From Chrysoperla carnea (Eukaryota > Arthropoda > Insecta > Neuroptera > Chrysopidae), in NCBI RefSeq assembly GCF_905475395.1, contig NC_058340.1, positions 70,720,181 through 70,784,180 of the forward strand: 64,000 nucleotides of DNA, read 5' to 3'. Numbering within the stretch: position 1 is the first letter of the stretch; each line of letters begins with the position of its first letter. The notes under the pieces were generated by a model, which saw nothing but the letters and a program-made list of their open reading frames with translations, had not been told where the DNA came from and ran no database searches. The translations under genes and the position numbers were made by a program. Positions 50,931 to 62,300 of the stretch are shown here, one piece after another.

Positions 50931-51853
50931 TCAATACTGGCACTCTAACGAATCAAAAACCGTATTCAAATCTGACTTAGTTTTCAAATTTTTCGAATTT
51001 TGATCGTTTTTAGTGTTTCGTTTATGCGACTATTACAATTATTATAATAAATAATTTAATTTTCTACAATAAATACTACAATTTGCGGTACATAAAGTTT
51101 GTTATCATTTAATAATATTCTAAATTGTTAAACATTTCAAACACCATAACCACACTCTTTGTTTGGAATCTTGTTGAGTTAATTAAAGAATATTTTTTGT
51201 TATCAGCGATTGCTTCATCCGATTTTTGGTTGAGTTGATTTATATTGAGTAATTTTAATTTATGAGGCAGAAATTCGGTTGCTTTACTAGCAACATTTTT
51301 AAGGCAACGCTCCCAAGTACTACACGTACTTCATTCCTACCGAAGATCAATAAGGAAAGAAATATCTTCGTCGATACATATTAGGGAGAACATGTGTTAT
51401 TGAGATTTATTTAAAATTTGAATATTGCTCAGATTAGACAACATGGCCGTCATTTGGCTAGCGTGTCATTGGCTATTCAAGTAATGTTCGTATCGAACCA
51501 CCTAAATCCTTGTTTTATTATAAAATAAAATTTACTGTTTTTCGGTGAAATATCAAAAAGATTTATCCATAAATAGCGTATCTTTTATTCTGCTGTAATA
51601 TTTCTTCTTCTAACAAAAAAAAAAAAAAAAAATATTCCAGGAGTTACCCAAACACCCCTATATTAAATTACCCTTTTTACTTTGTCGAAAAACTTATTTC
51701 CCGCTTAAAAAAAAGACGCTTATTTAATGGACAAACATTTTGGTAAAAAAGAGTTTAAAATCGAAACTAAATCTTTGTTGAATTTTACTTGCAATTTTAA
51801 ACACTTGATTCTTTTACGATTGACCTAAAATTATTCACTGTTTTTTTATTATG

Positions 51854-54800
51854 TCACTGAGTCATTGCTCGGCCCGTGTATCCAATACTATCGTGTCTCG
51901 TATGTTCTCGTACAAGTTGATCGATTGATTTTGTTGGTGTATTTGAAAGTAAGGCAACATGTAATCTCGATGCTAGCCAACACATAATAGCAGCTGATAA
52001 AAATAGTAAGCAACCTAAAACACCGGATATTGCTAGAAATGTACTACATGAGTTTTCTGTGACTGGTGTTCGATGATATAAATCTGAAAAAGAAAAAAAA
52101 CTGTAGAATAGATCTATAACCAATCTTTCTTTGCCTACTCTTGTCACGGGTAAAGGAGTAGTATGATAGTCGAATAAAATAATAACCATGTCTGTTTGTC
52201 TGTCTGCGTGTTACGCAATCACGCCTAAACTACTGAACCGATTTAAATGAAATTTAGGAAAAATGATTCCTGCGACCAGGTCTGCATCCATCTCCTTCAA
52301 TTGAAACTTTCATAACATAAATATTATTTTATGGGAAAGTTGTGAAAATGAAAACTTACCACCCGGCATAAGAACAGTATACTCTAAATTTTCTTTAATT
52401 TTTGTAAATTGAGTATCATTTATGTTATGCGAATCTTGCTGTAACAATGTTTTTACGGATTTATCTTGAACTTTTGGCAACTCTCTTCTTTTACGTCCAT
52501 GACCAGACGGTTCAAATAAATCTAAACAAAAATCAGGTTGACAATCGGTAGCATCCATACATGCTTTAATTTGTGAATGAATCCAAAGTGTGGAACGTTC
52601 TTTCATTGTACTTAACAAGAATGCTTCAAAATCAAGAAATACTTCATTATGTCTGTCACGATAGCGAGCTGGTTGATGTGGGATTATCGATGCAAAATCT
52701 CGATTCCGACATCTGTAAAAGGGAAACAAAAATTTTTTTGTAAACATATTTTTCTATTACTCATGAAATTCAATGAAATTTCATGTGATTTACTGAAGTT
52801 TGGGATTCAGCAATCTATTAATGGAAGAGCCAGGCCAAATTAAACAGGGATCAGATTACTACTAAAATGAATTTACTAAAGCTGAACATTGTTATACAGA
52901 TTGTATATTGCATATAAATAACAGTTATAATTTTCAGTCAGTTAGGTGTTAGAACAGGGCTGGTCAGTCAGCCCTTATTTATGAACAATAAATACATCAG
53001 ATTCATTTATGATTTCCGTGATATTTAAATGAATTTATTAAAGCTGAAAATTGTTATACAGCTTGTTTTTGAATAAATTCTAAAAAACTGCGGAAAATTT
53101 TGTTTAAATATCATAGATGGCATGGCTACAAACAAAACTTTAATAAATGTCAATGAATTTGATGAAAGTATATGTTTGATTAAAATTTTACCCTTCTTTC
53201 ACCAGGGCAACACTTCCTGGCATATGTGGATCGTCTGGATCAGGACTCACAGTAACTTCCATTAACTTCACATATTTCCAAGCTGATTCTGGATTTATAC
53301 GAGCCCTTAATTGTAGTTTTGTACCAATTGGAACTGCTTGATCCACTGGTAGCTCGCCAGCCATTGCGTTCGTTGAATTTGAAAGTCTTGCGGCGGGTGC
53401 TTCTTTGTATAAGGCCACTTCATATTCTAATCGACCTGGTGTTTCTTCTACAACCCCCGATACTCTGGCACCATGTGGGCTAGGCATGTTTTACAAAAAT
53501 TATTTGATAATTGAATTGTTATTTGCTCATTAAACCATAAAGAGGGTCTTGCCAAGATAAATTTGAGTGTGGAGGAATCACATTTACAATTGGGAAATAA
53601 TGATAAGTGAAGATTCTTTAACGAGGAATGTAAAAAGCTCCAAAACAAATCCTTATTTATAAGAGAATTCAATTCTTAAGGGTAGTTTGGCCATTATAAT
53701 CAAGTTCATAAAAACATGCTCTTACGTGTACTATTTATGACATGTTATGTACAAAATACTTGGACGTAGTGTGTATACATATACTCAATACAAATATACA
53801 ACTGCATATTTAAGTTATATTTTTGTGTATCTCTTCAACAAATCGGTTTAAAAAAATGATTTTCATTTCAAATTTTCAAAATTCTTTGTTTTATTATAGT
53901 GGTTTGGCTGTCACGTGGCTAGTCAGCTAGTTAACTAGGCAATTTGTATGACGTAAATGTAAGAAAAAGCTCTAAAATATCGCAAACTAGGCAATTTATA
54001 TGACGTAAATGTATTAAAATGATCTAAAAATATCATTAAAACGTCAAAAACCAAAATTTTGTTATGTTTTCCTTTTTCATGATAATTTCATCAAATTCTT
54101 AAGAAAAGTGAATTTACGGCTAAACTACCTTAAGAATTCAAAAAATTATATTAATTAAACCTAGATGTATTTGTATCTGAAAATTTAAAATCGAAATCTT
54201 TAAAAAAAATACATACAAACTACCAGCGAATCCTGCAGCTTTATTTTCAATTACCGTTGGTTCAGGCGGCTTACACATAATAATCAGTTCTTGATCAGAT
54301 TGCATTACAACGCCAGGAAATTGTGGAAACCATACTCGAACATGAACGAAACCCTATTTAAAAGTTTGGGTTTAATTTATTTTGACCAAAAATTTTAGTA
54401 AAATTAAAAATCTTAAGAAAATTTAGTAAAATATTCATTTGTAAAATAGTCTTTTCATAGTACAAGCCGTAAATTAGAAAATTAGTGGGGTAATTATCAA
54501 TTTTCCGACAATAAAAAGTGTATTTCACTTTCATTTAATAATTTTCACACTTTGTATTTACTTTAAAGCAAAACAAGTTGCCTATAAAATAAAAGTTTAT
54601 CTGAGTAAAAATTTACATTAATGTTCCCATGTGTGACGATCCATTATTTTATACTAATAACTCAAAAAGTGTTGACTTTTTCGAAATATACTTAAATGAC
54701 ACTTTTTGCTTATATTTTATGACTGTATCGATTCCCGTTGACATTTTCAACATATTTTTCCACCTCCTAGAAGGGATGGTTACCACCCCTTAATCAAATT

Positions 54801-55429
54801 CACCACTCGGCACCACATAATTATTATTATTTGGAGTTTTATCTACTTACTGTCAAATTTTCAGATCAGTCGGAACTATAGGCAAGAATGACTGAAGTTT
54901 TAAGCATGTTTCGGGAATTGTTTTTGACGAACAATGTAAAGTCTCGGTCCCTAAACAAGTCGCCGCTCGGATCCCTAATTGCGGACGGTGATGTGTCCTC
55001 CCTAATATTACTAACGGATGTCTTCTCGCTCTTTTAAACAATTAAGCCATGCTTAAAAGGTCCCCACAGAAATCTTGATATGGGAACCCCTACGCCACTA
55101 CTTACTAAAATTGTGTTTTTTATGAAAATAAAAATGTGTCTTACGTTTCGTTTTAAAACACCACATCGTGAAAAATCTGTTATCCGTAAGTTATACGTCA
55201 ATCCAGTACTATCTTGTGGATCTGGTCGTATTTGACATTGTAAATCCGTTTCAGGATCAACACTTCGATCGTCTGCAAACAATGGATTACCACGAAATCC
55301 TTCAGGTTTCTTTAAACGTGCTATTATTGAATCTCGACCGGTTGGTGCTGTTATTGTATTTGTATTGATCGGATTTGTTGCGAATGTACACTGTATATCT
55401 GTAACATCGTAGTCTTGTCCATGTGTTAC
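51854..55429 (-). CDS. ZP-domain transmembrane protein, 3' five exons only
   Basis: Zona pellucida-domain proteins of insects polymerise in apical or cuticular matrix and shape epithelia and tracheae. Five 3' exons (minus): 55429-55145, 54353-54217, 53479-53192, 52712-52360, 52083-51854; 1293 nt, 430 residues. Every junction is in phase, using the donor GTATGT after exon 2, which yields AGSFPHGARVSG. Content: the C-terminal half of the ZP domain (KPEGFRGNPLFADDRS, TDFSRCGVLKRNGFVHVRVW, FPQFPGVVMQSDQE, CKPPEPTV), a cysteine cluster (CMDATDCQPDFCLDLF), a furin-type site HGRKRREL, a transmembrane helix (FLAISGVLGCLLFLSAAIMC) and a ~40-residue cytoplasmic tail. The ZP N-half and signal peptide are not visible in the remaining 8.5 kb. 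Piopio is one possibility; the member is unassigned. Confidence 0.9.
52866..53066 (-). repeat. 33-bp direct repeats in ZP intron
   Basis: AATGAATTTACTAAAGCTGA and AATGAATTTATTAAAGCTGA, each followed by (A)CATTGTTATACAG-like sequence, at about 52866 and 53030. They flank 130 bp of intron. An adjacent TTTCATGTGATTTACTGAAG (about 52780) recurs at 61285. Confidence 0.5.
53930..54020 (-). repeat. two ~28-bp direct repeats in ZP intron
   Basis: CTAGGCAATTTGTATGACGT and CTAGGCAATTTATATGACGT, each followed by AAATGTA, about 52 bp apart, within the intron between ZP exons 2 and 3. Confidence 0.65.
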
Positions 55430-55682
55430 CTAGAAACAAAAAAAATTTAACAGAATATTAGCCTAATAATGAAAACGTTATTTAAACATAGCTAAAATAG
55501 AGACCCCGAAACAGGTCCGTTACTAGGGCGTGGCAAAGGAGGCATCCGCTACCGGCGCATAAGAAATAGAATCGCAAAACAAAATGTATGTTTTTTACGT
55601 AAAACAAAAACTTAGTAAAGAATCATGTCTAAGACGCTCATTAATTTACATAAAATCATAAAGTTTAAAAAAAATCCATTTT

Positions 55683-56222
55683 TTTTTAAAGAAGGCAAAT
55701 TTGATCCGATCTTAGTGCAATTTTTTTTGAAACGCACTTATTTTGGATCTTTCTTTTCAGCTGTGATGTCAATTTTTCGCTAGCTATCACTTATGTATTT
55801 AATTCCGGGACCGGGACTCCACATTCTTGAAACATAATAGAGATATGTTAATTTTGAAAAGTATGACCCAAATTTAGTAGGATTACATACTTGATTGATC
55901 AAAATTGGATAAAATTTGGATGTGATAGAGGAAAATTAAATTTTTTGGATTCTGATGACGTCATTAAGTTAAAAATTCGATTTTTTTTATAACACAGGCA
56001 AATTTGATCCGATCTTATTGGAATATTTTTTGTAACCCACTTATTTTGGGACATTCTTTTCAGCTGTGATGTCAATTTTTCGCTAGCTGTCACTTATGTG
56101 CTTAATTCCGGGACCAGGATTCCACATTCTTGAAACATATTAGAGCTAAGTTAATTTTGATCACAAATTTGAAAAGTATGGCCCAAACTTAGTAGGATTA
56201 CATACTTGGTTTATCAAAATTG
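55683..56222 (-). repeat. direct duplication of ~230 bp (period ~300 bp)
   Basis: Copies at 55683-55905 and 55983-56222 share GGCAAATTTGATCCGATCTT, CAGCTGTGATGTCAATTTTT, CGCTAGCT, AATTCCGGGACC and CCACATTCTTGAAACAT. Differences are scattered. It is a local duplication of non-coding DNA. Confidence 0.85.
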
Positions 56223-56523
56223 CCAATATGGTACTTTTTGATACCTATTAATGAAAGGTGTACATATTAATTAAATTTTTAGAAAATTAATTACAATTTT
56301 TTTTAAATTTAATAAAATTATTAAATCTGTATGTTTATACTTCATCAATATTGTTAATTAAATAATTTTAAAAAATCAACCTCTTATATTGAATGGAATA
56401 ATTTTCAATTATTTTTATTGTAGGGTAAAATGTAGTACCCAGAGTGCAATGTATAGTGTCGTTTTATGTGTTAAGATATAATAACGCTAACTTAATCAAT
56501 TTTATTGTTGAACATAAATAAAA

Positions 56524-56606
56524 ACCAGTGAAAATTAACAATTGACTGAGTTAATAGTAGAAATACCATGTATAGACATTACGCAAACGTTTGTTTTTTT
56601 ATGTAA
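56524..56606 (+). repeat. dispersed ACAATTGACT repeat, short copy
   Basis: Begins CCAGTGAAAATTAACAATTG and contains GAAATACCATGTATAGACAT, then CGCAAACGTTTG. A truncated copy of the family at 57478-57910. Confidence 0.65.
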
Positions 56607-57477
56607 GTAAACAAAAACTAAAAACAGAGGCAGGCAATATATATTGTCATATTTTTTATTTAAAGAAACAGCGAGAGGTTCCGTGGGCCACCCAGTAGAA
56701 ACTATGTTCCTTTCGTTATAACACAATGAAGGAATGGTAATAAAATTGTATTTAATAATTTTTTTCAAGTTTTCATTTATCAAATAATGAAAATAGACAT
56801 ATTCTTTTATTATAAACATAAAAAGAAATTAATTTAGTTTTATTTATATAAAACGCCATCTATGAATAATAATCGGAAGTTACCAAAGATCAGAATCAAT
56901 TCATTGTAAATTGATTCTTTAATTATTATTACATAGGTCTCGTTTTTTTTGTTACACAATATTTTGATTTTATTTTTAGTCTAGACTCTCAGGCCCGTAA
57001 ACAAATCAGAAACGTACGAAAAGAAACATAGTTCCAAAAATGATTAAAAAAATACATTTTAATTCCAGGTACTACACCTTCTCCTATTATTATTTGATGT
57101 TTTACTAAAAACATATTGCAATTCGTTTATGATAAATATTATTATTATTTTATAAATATATATATAAATATAAATACAATAAATAAAAGATTAAAATCGG
57201 TTAATGCATACCCTCAAGATTTTAATTTGTTTTAAACTCGGTCAATATAATAGCAATTTATTTCTTTTTAATACGTTTTTACAATAAAAATTCCTAAAGT
57301 TTTTATGTTTCATAAATGTGATAAGTTTTTTGTGCTAAAAAAGCCTAATAAAATATCTGATGATTAATGAAAGTGGAACATGACCACATTCAGGGGCGGA
57401 GGAGTATAGCCTGACTCTGAAATGAGCTTTTTTTTATACGCTTCAATGAAATTTGAATTGAGAATTCAATATTTGTA

Positions 57478-57910
57478 CTTAAACAAGTAAAAACAAACAA
57501 TTGACTGAATTAATTGTTGAAATACCATGCATAGACAGTGTTGATTACTCTATCACATTACACATACATACATACATGTCACACATACATAACTGATATT
57601 CCCATATTATAAATACTATAAAATTTACGCAAAATTTGCGTTCTCACGGGTAAACAGTGATGTTAAGGAAAAATGTTAAAACAAAAGTTGTTTATTTTTT
57701 GATAAGGAACATTTTTTATATTTAAACTTTTGTTCTATCTCTAACGGTTTACAATACCCAATTGACCTATGTTGCTCATTTACGAATTCGACCTCACTTT
57801 TTACGTCCTGAGTACGCTGTGAAAATTTCAGCTTGATATCTTTTTTCGTTTTTGAGTTTGATAAGTGCCCAGATAGTTTTCGTTGATAAGTGCCCACAGA
57901 CGGACGGACA
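57478..57910 (+). repeat. dispersed ACAATTGACT repeat, longest copy
   Basis: Runs from AACAAGTAAAAACAAACAAT through GAAATACCATGCATAGACAG, CACGGGTAAACAGTGATGTT and TTTGATAAGGAACATTTTTT to ATTGACCTATGTTGCTCATT, GAATTCGACCTCACTTTTTA, CGTCCTGAGTACGCTGTG and finally CACAGACGGACGGACAGACA. Blocks occur in five other places in the window. No coding capacity; the family type is not assigned. Confidence 0.75.
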
Positions 57911-58001
57911 GACAACCGACGAAAATGGACTAATTAGGTGATTTTATGAACACATATACCAAAATTTTGTTCGTAGCATATTTTTTTAAATTTGTTTCCT
58001 C

Positions 58002-58205
58002 ACTACCATGCTCATACATCCTTAATTAATCGGGAACAACGGATTTTTTTTCCAATAATTTATTAAGGTTTTAACTTTAATTTAAATAGTTTTTTTATGG
58101 TCCCCACTACCATGCTCATACATCTTTAATTAGTCGGGCACATTTTTTTTGTTTCCAATAATTTATTAAGGTTTTAACTTTAATTTAAATAGTTTTTTTT
58201 TTTAT
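58002..58205 (+). repeat. tandem duplication, ~100-bp unit, two copies
   Basis: CACTACCATGCTCATACATC starts both copies (about 58002 and 58103); each ends TTTAACTTTAATTTAAATAG then a T run. They are nearly identical apart from a T-run length change and a few substitutions. Confidence 0.85.
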
Positions 58206-59185
58206 GGAAAAATGTATGAAAACATATCATCCATCTACCGGTTTTCCGATAAGACCAATGTTAAATATGCCTAAAATTTTGAACTTTTTTCGATTTTGCC
58301 GTGGGTGAAAAAGTATTTGCGGCCTTGATAATTGTCTACTCCAACAATCTTCACGTACTCCTAGTCTATAACACTAACTAATCACCGCTTAATATACAAA
58401 AGTGGTAATGATAGGCTAACCTACATGTTAAATTGTTGTATTAAACTAACTGTTTATTTTAATTTACAAAAATAATGTTTTTGTATAAATAAAACAATTG
58501 TAATAATAATAAGTTTTTATTAACAAAAATAAAAAAGAAATGTATAAATACCACACCAAAATATATAATATAACTTTTTATTTGCGTTTAAATGATTAAA
58601 AAAAAAGTGTGAACGGTTATCCATTAATATTTTTATTACTTTATTCATAAATGATTGCCGCTGCCAAACACTGTGTTATATAAACAAGAGTTTCAATTAT
58701 CTTCTTCAAATAATTATAGTTTATGCCTTTTAGATAGTTAAACTTTTTTTATTAAAATATGGTTTGTTTTAATGAGAAAATTTAATTTTTATTTTATGGT
58801 TTTATATTTTGCTAGGGAGTTTTATGCAAATTATAATACTTATATGTCATGTACATTGCCTATCTAAACAAAGCATGAAAAAGGTCGCTTCATGTAAAAT
58901 CGAATTTTTGTCATTCTAAAACGATTGAATTTAACTAATATTCAACGACAATTGTCCAAATTGGCGCTATCAATTGTCAATCTACTGGATTCGATCCCAC
59001 CACACATTTCATTTACGATTCGTGTTAGTCCTCGAACTAGAACATTAGTGATAAGGTAAGATAGCTCGTTTTGTAGTTAACCAATGAAAAAATTACTTGA
59101 TTGGTTAATAAAAGTTGCACATCATGTTCTGACATGAAATTGGACCTAGTTCTTCGGGTTGCTTTAATAGTCAATTTAAATTTTA

Positions 59186-59295
59186 AAAGGAAGAGATAGC
59201 ATAACACTTTAAATTAGAAAGCTGATTCTCATAAAAGAAGTAATATTTTTTATTTAAAACAATACTTCGAAAATCGTTAGCTTTCGGAGAAAATG
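59186..59295. repeat. relative of the eggless-intron MITE
   Basis: AGAGATAGCATAACACTTTA, AATTAGAAAGCTGATTCTCA and TTCGAAAATCGTTAGCTTTC match the reverse complement of 28225-28336 with interior length differences. Only one terminus is well preserved. Confidence 0.55.
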
Positions 59296-60529
59296 CGACT
59301 TACAAATATGCATTTAAAGGGAAGAACGAATGCTAGCTTCAGACAAAAGTTATCAAATGACAATAAAAATTCATTCACTTGTGTTAATAACTAAGACCAG
59401 GTAAGTTCTCAATTGACCTTGGAACTAGAATATAAGGCCAAAGTCATGGATACAATCGACATGTCCGCTATTGCCCTTTACAACTTTTGGCTAAAGCATT
59501 TTTCTGTAGCTACAATATGTTTTCTTTCGACTTCAAAACGAGCTATTTGCCATAATAAATTAAAATAGTCCAACCTGAATTTTCTAAAAAATATTTTTAT
59601 AATTTTTTTGGTTAAAATTCAAAATCAAATCATTGAGGATCCGATTTTTCCAATTAAATTTTCTCTCTATGAAATATATTCAATTTCTTTTGGGCGTATG
59701 TAGGTCCCTAAGACAATGAGGGGCAATAAATGGTTAATCCGACATTTGTATAGCCAATCGTTTATTTATTAATTATTATTTAAATAAACAGATACACAGC
59801 GTGAGATTAATAAAATTGAAATTTAAAAAAAAAGTTCTTTTTGAAAAATCCGTAAAAAATTTACAATAATTATTTTATTTTTTTATTGTTTTAACAGTAA
59901 TAAAAACCTTTTTTGAATTTTTTTTTATAATTAACAAACTAATAATTAAAAATGACAATGAACTTGCACGGAAATGACATACATTTTTTGTATTTTTTGT
60001 TATTTTTCTATTATTTAAAAATAAAATAAAAAATTATGTAATTTGTAATAATAAGATTGTAATTTGTAATTTATTTTTTCGTACATAATCTTATGAGTAA
60101 TTAATTCTTAAAATGTTAATGACTTTTAATGTAGAAAATTGATTTAAAAAAATTTAACAGTATATTATGCATATTTTTAGATAGGCAAGTTCATCACTTG
60201 CAAGTTATATATTTTGCCTATAAGTTTTTAACACAGTATTTTCATTGTTAATAAATTTGACAATTTTTCTAAAAATACGTACATGCTACGCCTTAGGTTC
60301 TACGGATATAAATAAGGCACATAAGATAAAAACTGTTGGTCGCAGGTATAAGATTACCCATTTCAGATTATACAATCTTTCATTGAGAGTCTACGATACT
60401 CTCAAACATTGGCAAAAATATTACTTTAAGAGAACTACTATATCGAACAATATCTACTTTATGGGTTAAATTCGATTTCCGCGATTTCCGCGTCGCAACA
60501 AAATTAATTTAATTAATAGTTGTGATGGT

Positions 60530-60706
60530 CTGGTGTAGTGCATGGTATATGCATGAAGGAAGTGCACTCAGCCTCTGAAATTGAAGAGCTGAAAGATGAA
60601 ATTATTAGCGGAAAGGTGGTAAAACACATATATGGTATCACAATGGGCTCTATAGGCTAAGTGTGTCCTTCGTGGACAGCCAATATAACCTAACCTAACC
60701 TAACCA
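60530..60706 (+). repeat. retroposon 3' end with (CCTAA)n tail
   Basis: CAATGGGCTCTATAGGCTAA, GTGTGTCCTTCGTGGACAGC and then CCTAACCTAACCTAACC at about 60688-60706. The same layout occurs at 26815-26872. It looks like the conserved 3' terminus of a LINE/SINE family that ends in a CCTAA repeat, not a telomere. Confidence 0.6.
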
Positions 60707-61273
60707 TGCTCTAAAGCTATGTCTATCAGGTCATGGGACACTCTGTATTTTATTCTTTAAAATAATTTCTAAAACGTAATAGCTACTTTAGTGACAACCT
60801 ATTTAACATAAAATAAATTTTGATTACCTCAATTATGGTGACTAACAGCATCCAACTAATAATTATATAAATTTTTTGCATTTTAAAAACTTTTAAAAAA
60901 AAATTAATAAATAGTTCACTGTCAGTCTTTTAAACAAAAAGATTTTATTTAATATGCACTAATTCCACATACACTATTTATTAGTTTACAAAAAACAAAT
61001 TCACACTTTCATTAACAGATAAATAATAACTTGAAAATTCTCAAATTGACACTCATTTATAAAACGTTTTAGTGATTTCTTTTTAAAAAATTTATCGCTT
61101 TTTAATTTCACTGTCAATTAGAATTTATAATTCCACTGAGTGTTACAATCTAATGAAATTAAAAATAATTTTACACTTTTAAACTATATAATCAATCTTT
61201 TAAAACTATTTTGTTCTGGATTGTAAAAAGTTAATATACAATTATTACTACGAAAGAAAACTTGTCTTATTAA

Positions 61274-61760
61274 ATCAGATGAAATTTCATATGATTTACT
61301 GAAGTTTTGGGTGCAGTAATGCCCACTTTCAGCTTTTTGCCTGCAGAATAATAAATAATATCAATTTTTTCGAATATTGGGAACAATGAAAATATATCGA
61401 TCCTTTGGAAATTTAATGCTTAACAACTTTTATTGAAAGTATTTATTCCCTAAAATAGTTAAACTTTTATTCAAAGTATTTTTTCCCTAAAACAGTTTTT
61501 AAAAAACCACGCAAAACACGAAAAATTGATTAGATTTTTCAGAAAATATGAAAAAAGAAAACAAAGTTGATATGTATATACAAATCGATCGGAAATTTTA
61601 CGCTCGATAACTTTTGAATGAAAACTGCGGAAAAACGTTGCTTTTTCAGAAATCACCTTTTTTTTCGGTGCATATAAATATTTTTATTCTACAAGAAATA
61701 AGCTAAAATTGACAGAGCATTACTGCATCGAACTTCCGCAACTTTCATCTAATTTGACGG
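61274..61760. mobile_element. ~480-bp inverted-repeat element
   Basis: The left end AATCAGATGAAATTTCATAT...GTGCAGTAATGCCCAC and the right end ACAGAGCATTACTGCATCGA...TTTCATCTAATTT are inverted, sharing GCAGTAATG and ATGAAA...AGATGAAA blocks in order. No coding region. A fragment (TTTCATGTGATTTACTGAAG) is also in the ZP gene intron near 52780. Confidence 0.55.
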
Positions 61761-62119
61761 AACTAAACAATCAATATTGTTTTAACAGATTTTTTAATCA
61801 AATTATTGTGTATTTGCAGATCAAATTAAGTTTGCTACCTATCCAAATTTAATCGGGAGACCCGAAAATCGTGCAGTTTCCCCCGACTTCCGATACCGAA
61901 GTAAATTCTCCAGGGTTTAGCAAATAAAGAGATCTTTTATTTGTTTCATATTAGGTAAATTCTACAGTTCTGAACAGGTTTTATTTTAAAATTCGAAGGA
62001 TATTAACAAAAATTTTTTAATTGATATCTCGACTTGACTTTGATCTTGACTTTCTAGTTTATCTTCCAGAGATAATGATGCATTTCGTAACCAATATAAA
62101 AAAAAAAATTGGAGATAGT

Positions 62120-62300
62120 TGCAGGAAACAGAATAGCCTGGTCTTCAGGAACACCGAGAAATATTTTATACGTATTCGTGATCAGCGATCTCGAAAACAT
62201 GCATTTTATAACAATTTATTTAATATCTTGGAGATGATATGCATAACCAGGTTGTTCTGGATACCAGGTTCTTAATCAGTGATTCCAAAACCCCCGAATA
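62120..62300. repeat. GC-richer dispersed repeat fragment
   Basis: Contains TATTCGTGATCAGCGATCTC, TTGTTCTGGATACCAGGTTC and CAGTGATTCCAAAACCCCCG then AATAACAAAAG, related to 50580-50930 and, more distantly, 30180-30640. Confidence 0.5.

Larger units (their letters stand above)
40860..51853. other. 11-kb intergenic region rich in small repeats, no gene seen
   Basis: No exon with family similarity on either strand. It contains a hAT remnant (41617-41871), a foldback (42251-42470), a pogo-like MITE (43149-43570), a 350-bp direct duplication (45033-45908), a SINE-like head and hAT-like terminus (46618-46757), a short tandem repeat (47683-47745), parts of the dispersed ACAATTGACT family (47440-47590, 48600-48740), and a GC-richer repeat (50580-50930), all listed separately. 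The remainder is AT-rich. Confidence 0.55.

Noticed and set aside
54217-54224. Donor site at 54223 for ZP exon 2
   Set aside because: Its phase leads to a stop in the next exon; the GTATGT donor at 54216 gives AGSFPHGAR and keeps the frame.
59000-59025. B-box-like GGATTCGATCCC, possible tRNA
   Set aside because: No A box at the right distance on either strand and no cloverleaf.
60684-60706. Interstitial telomere
   Set aside because: Only three to four CCTAA units, attached to a repeat terminus that also occurs at 26815; better explained as a retroposon tail.
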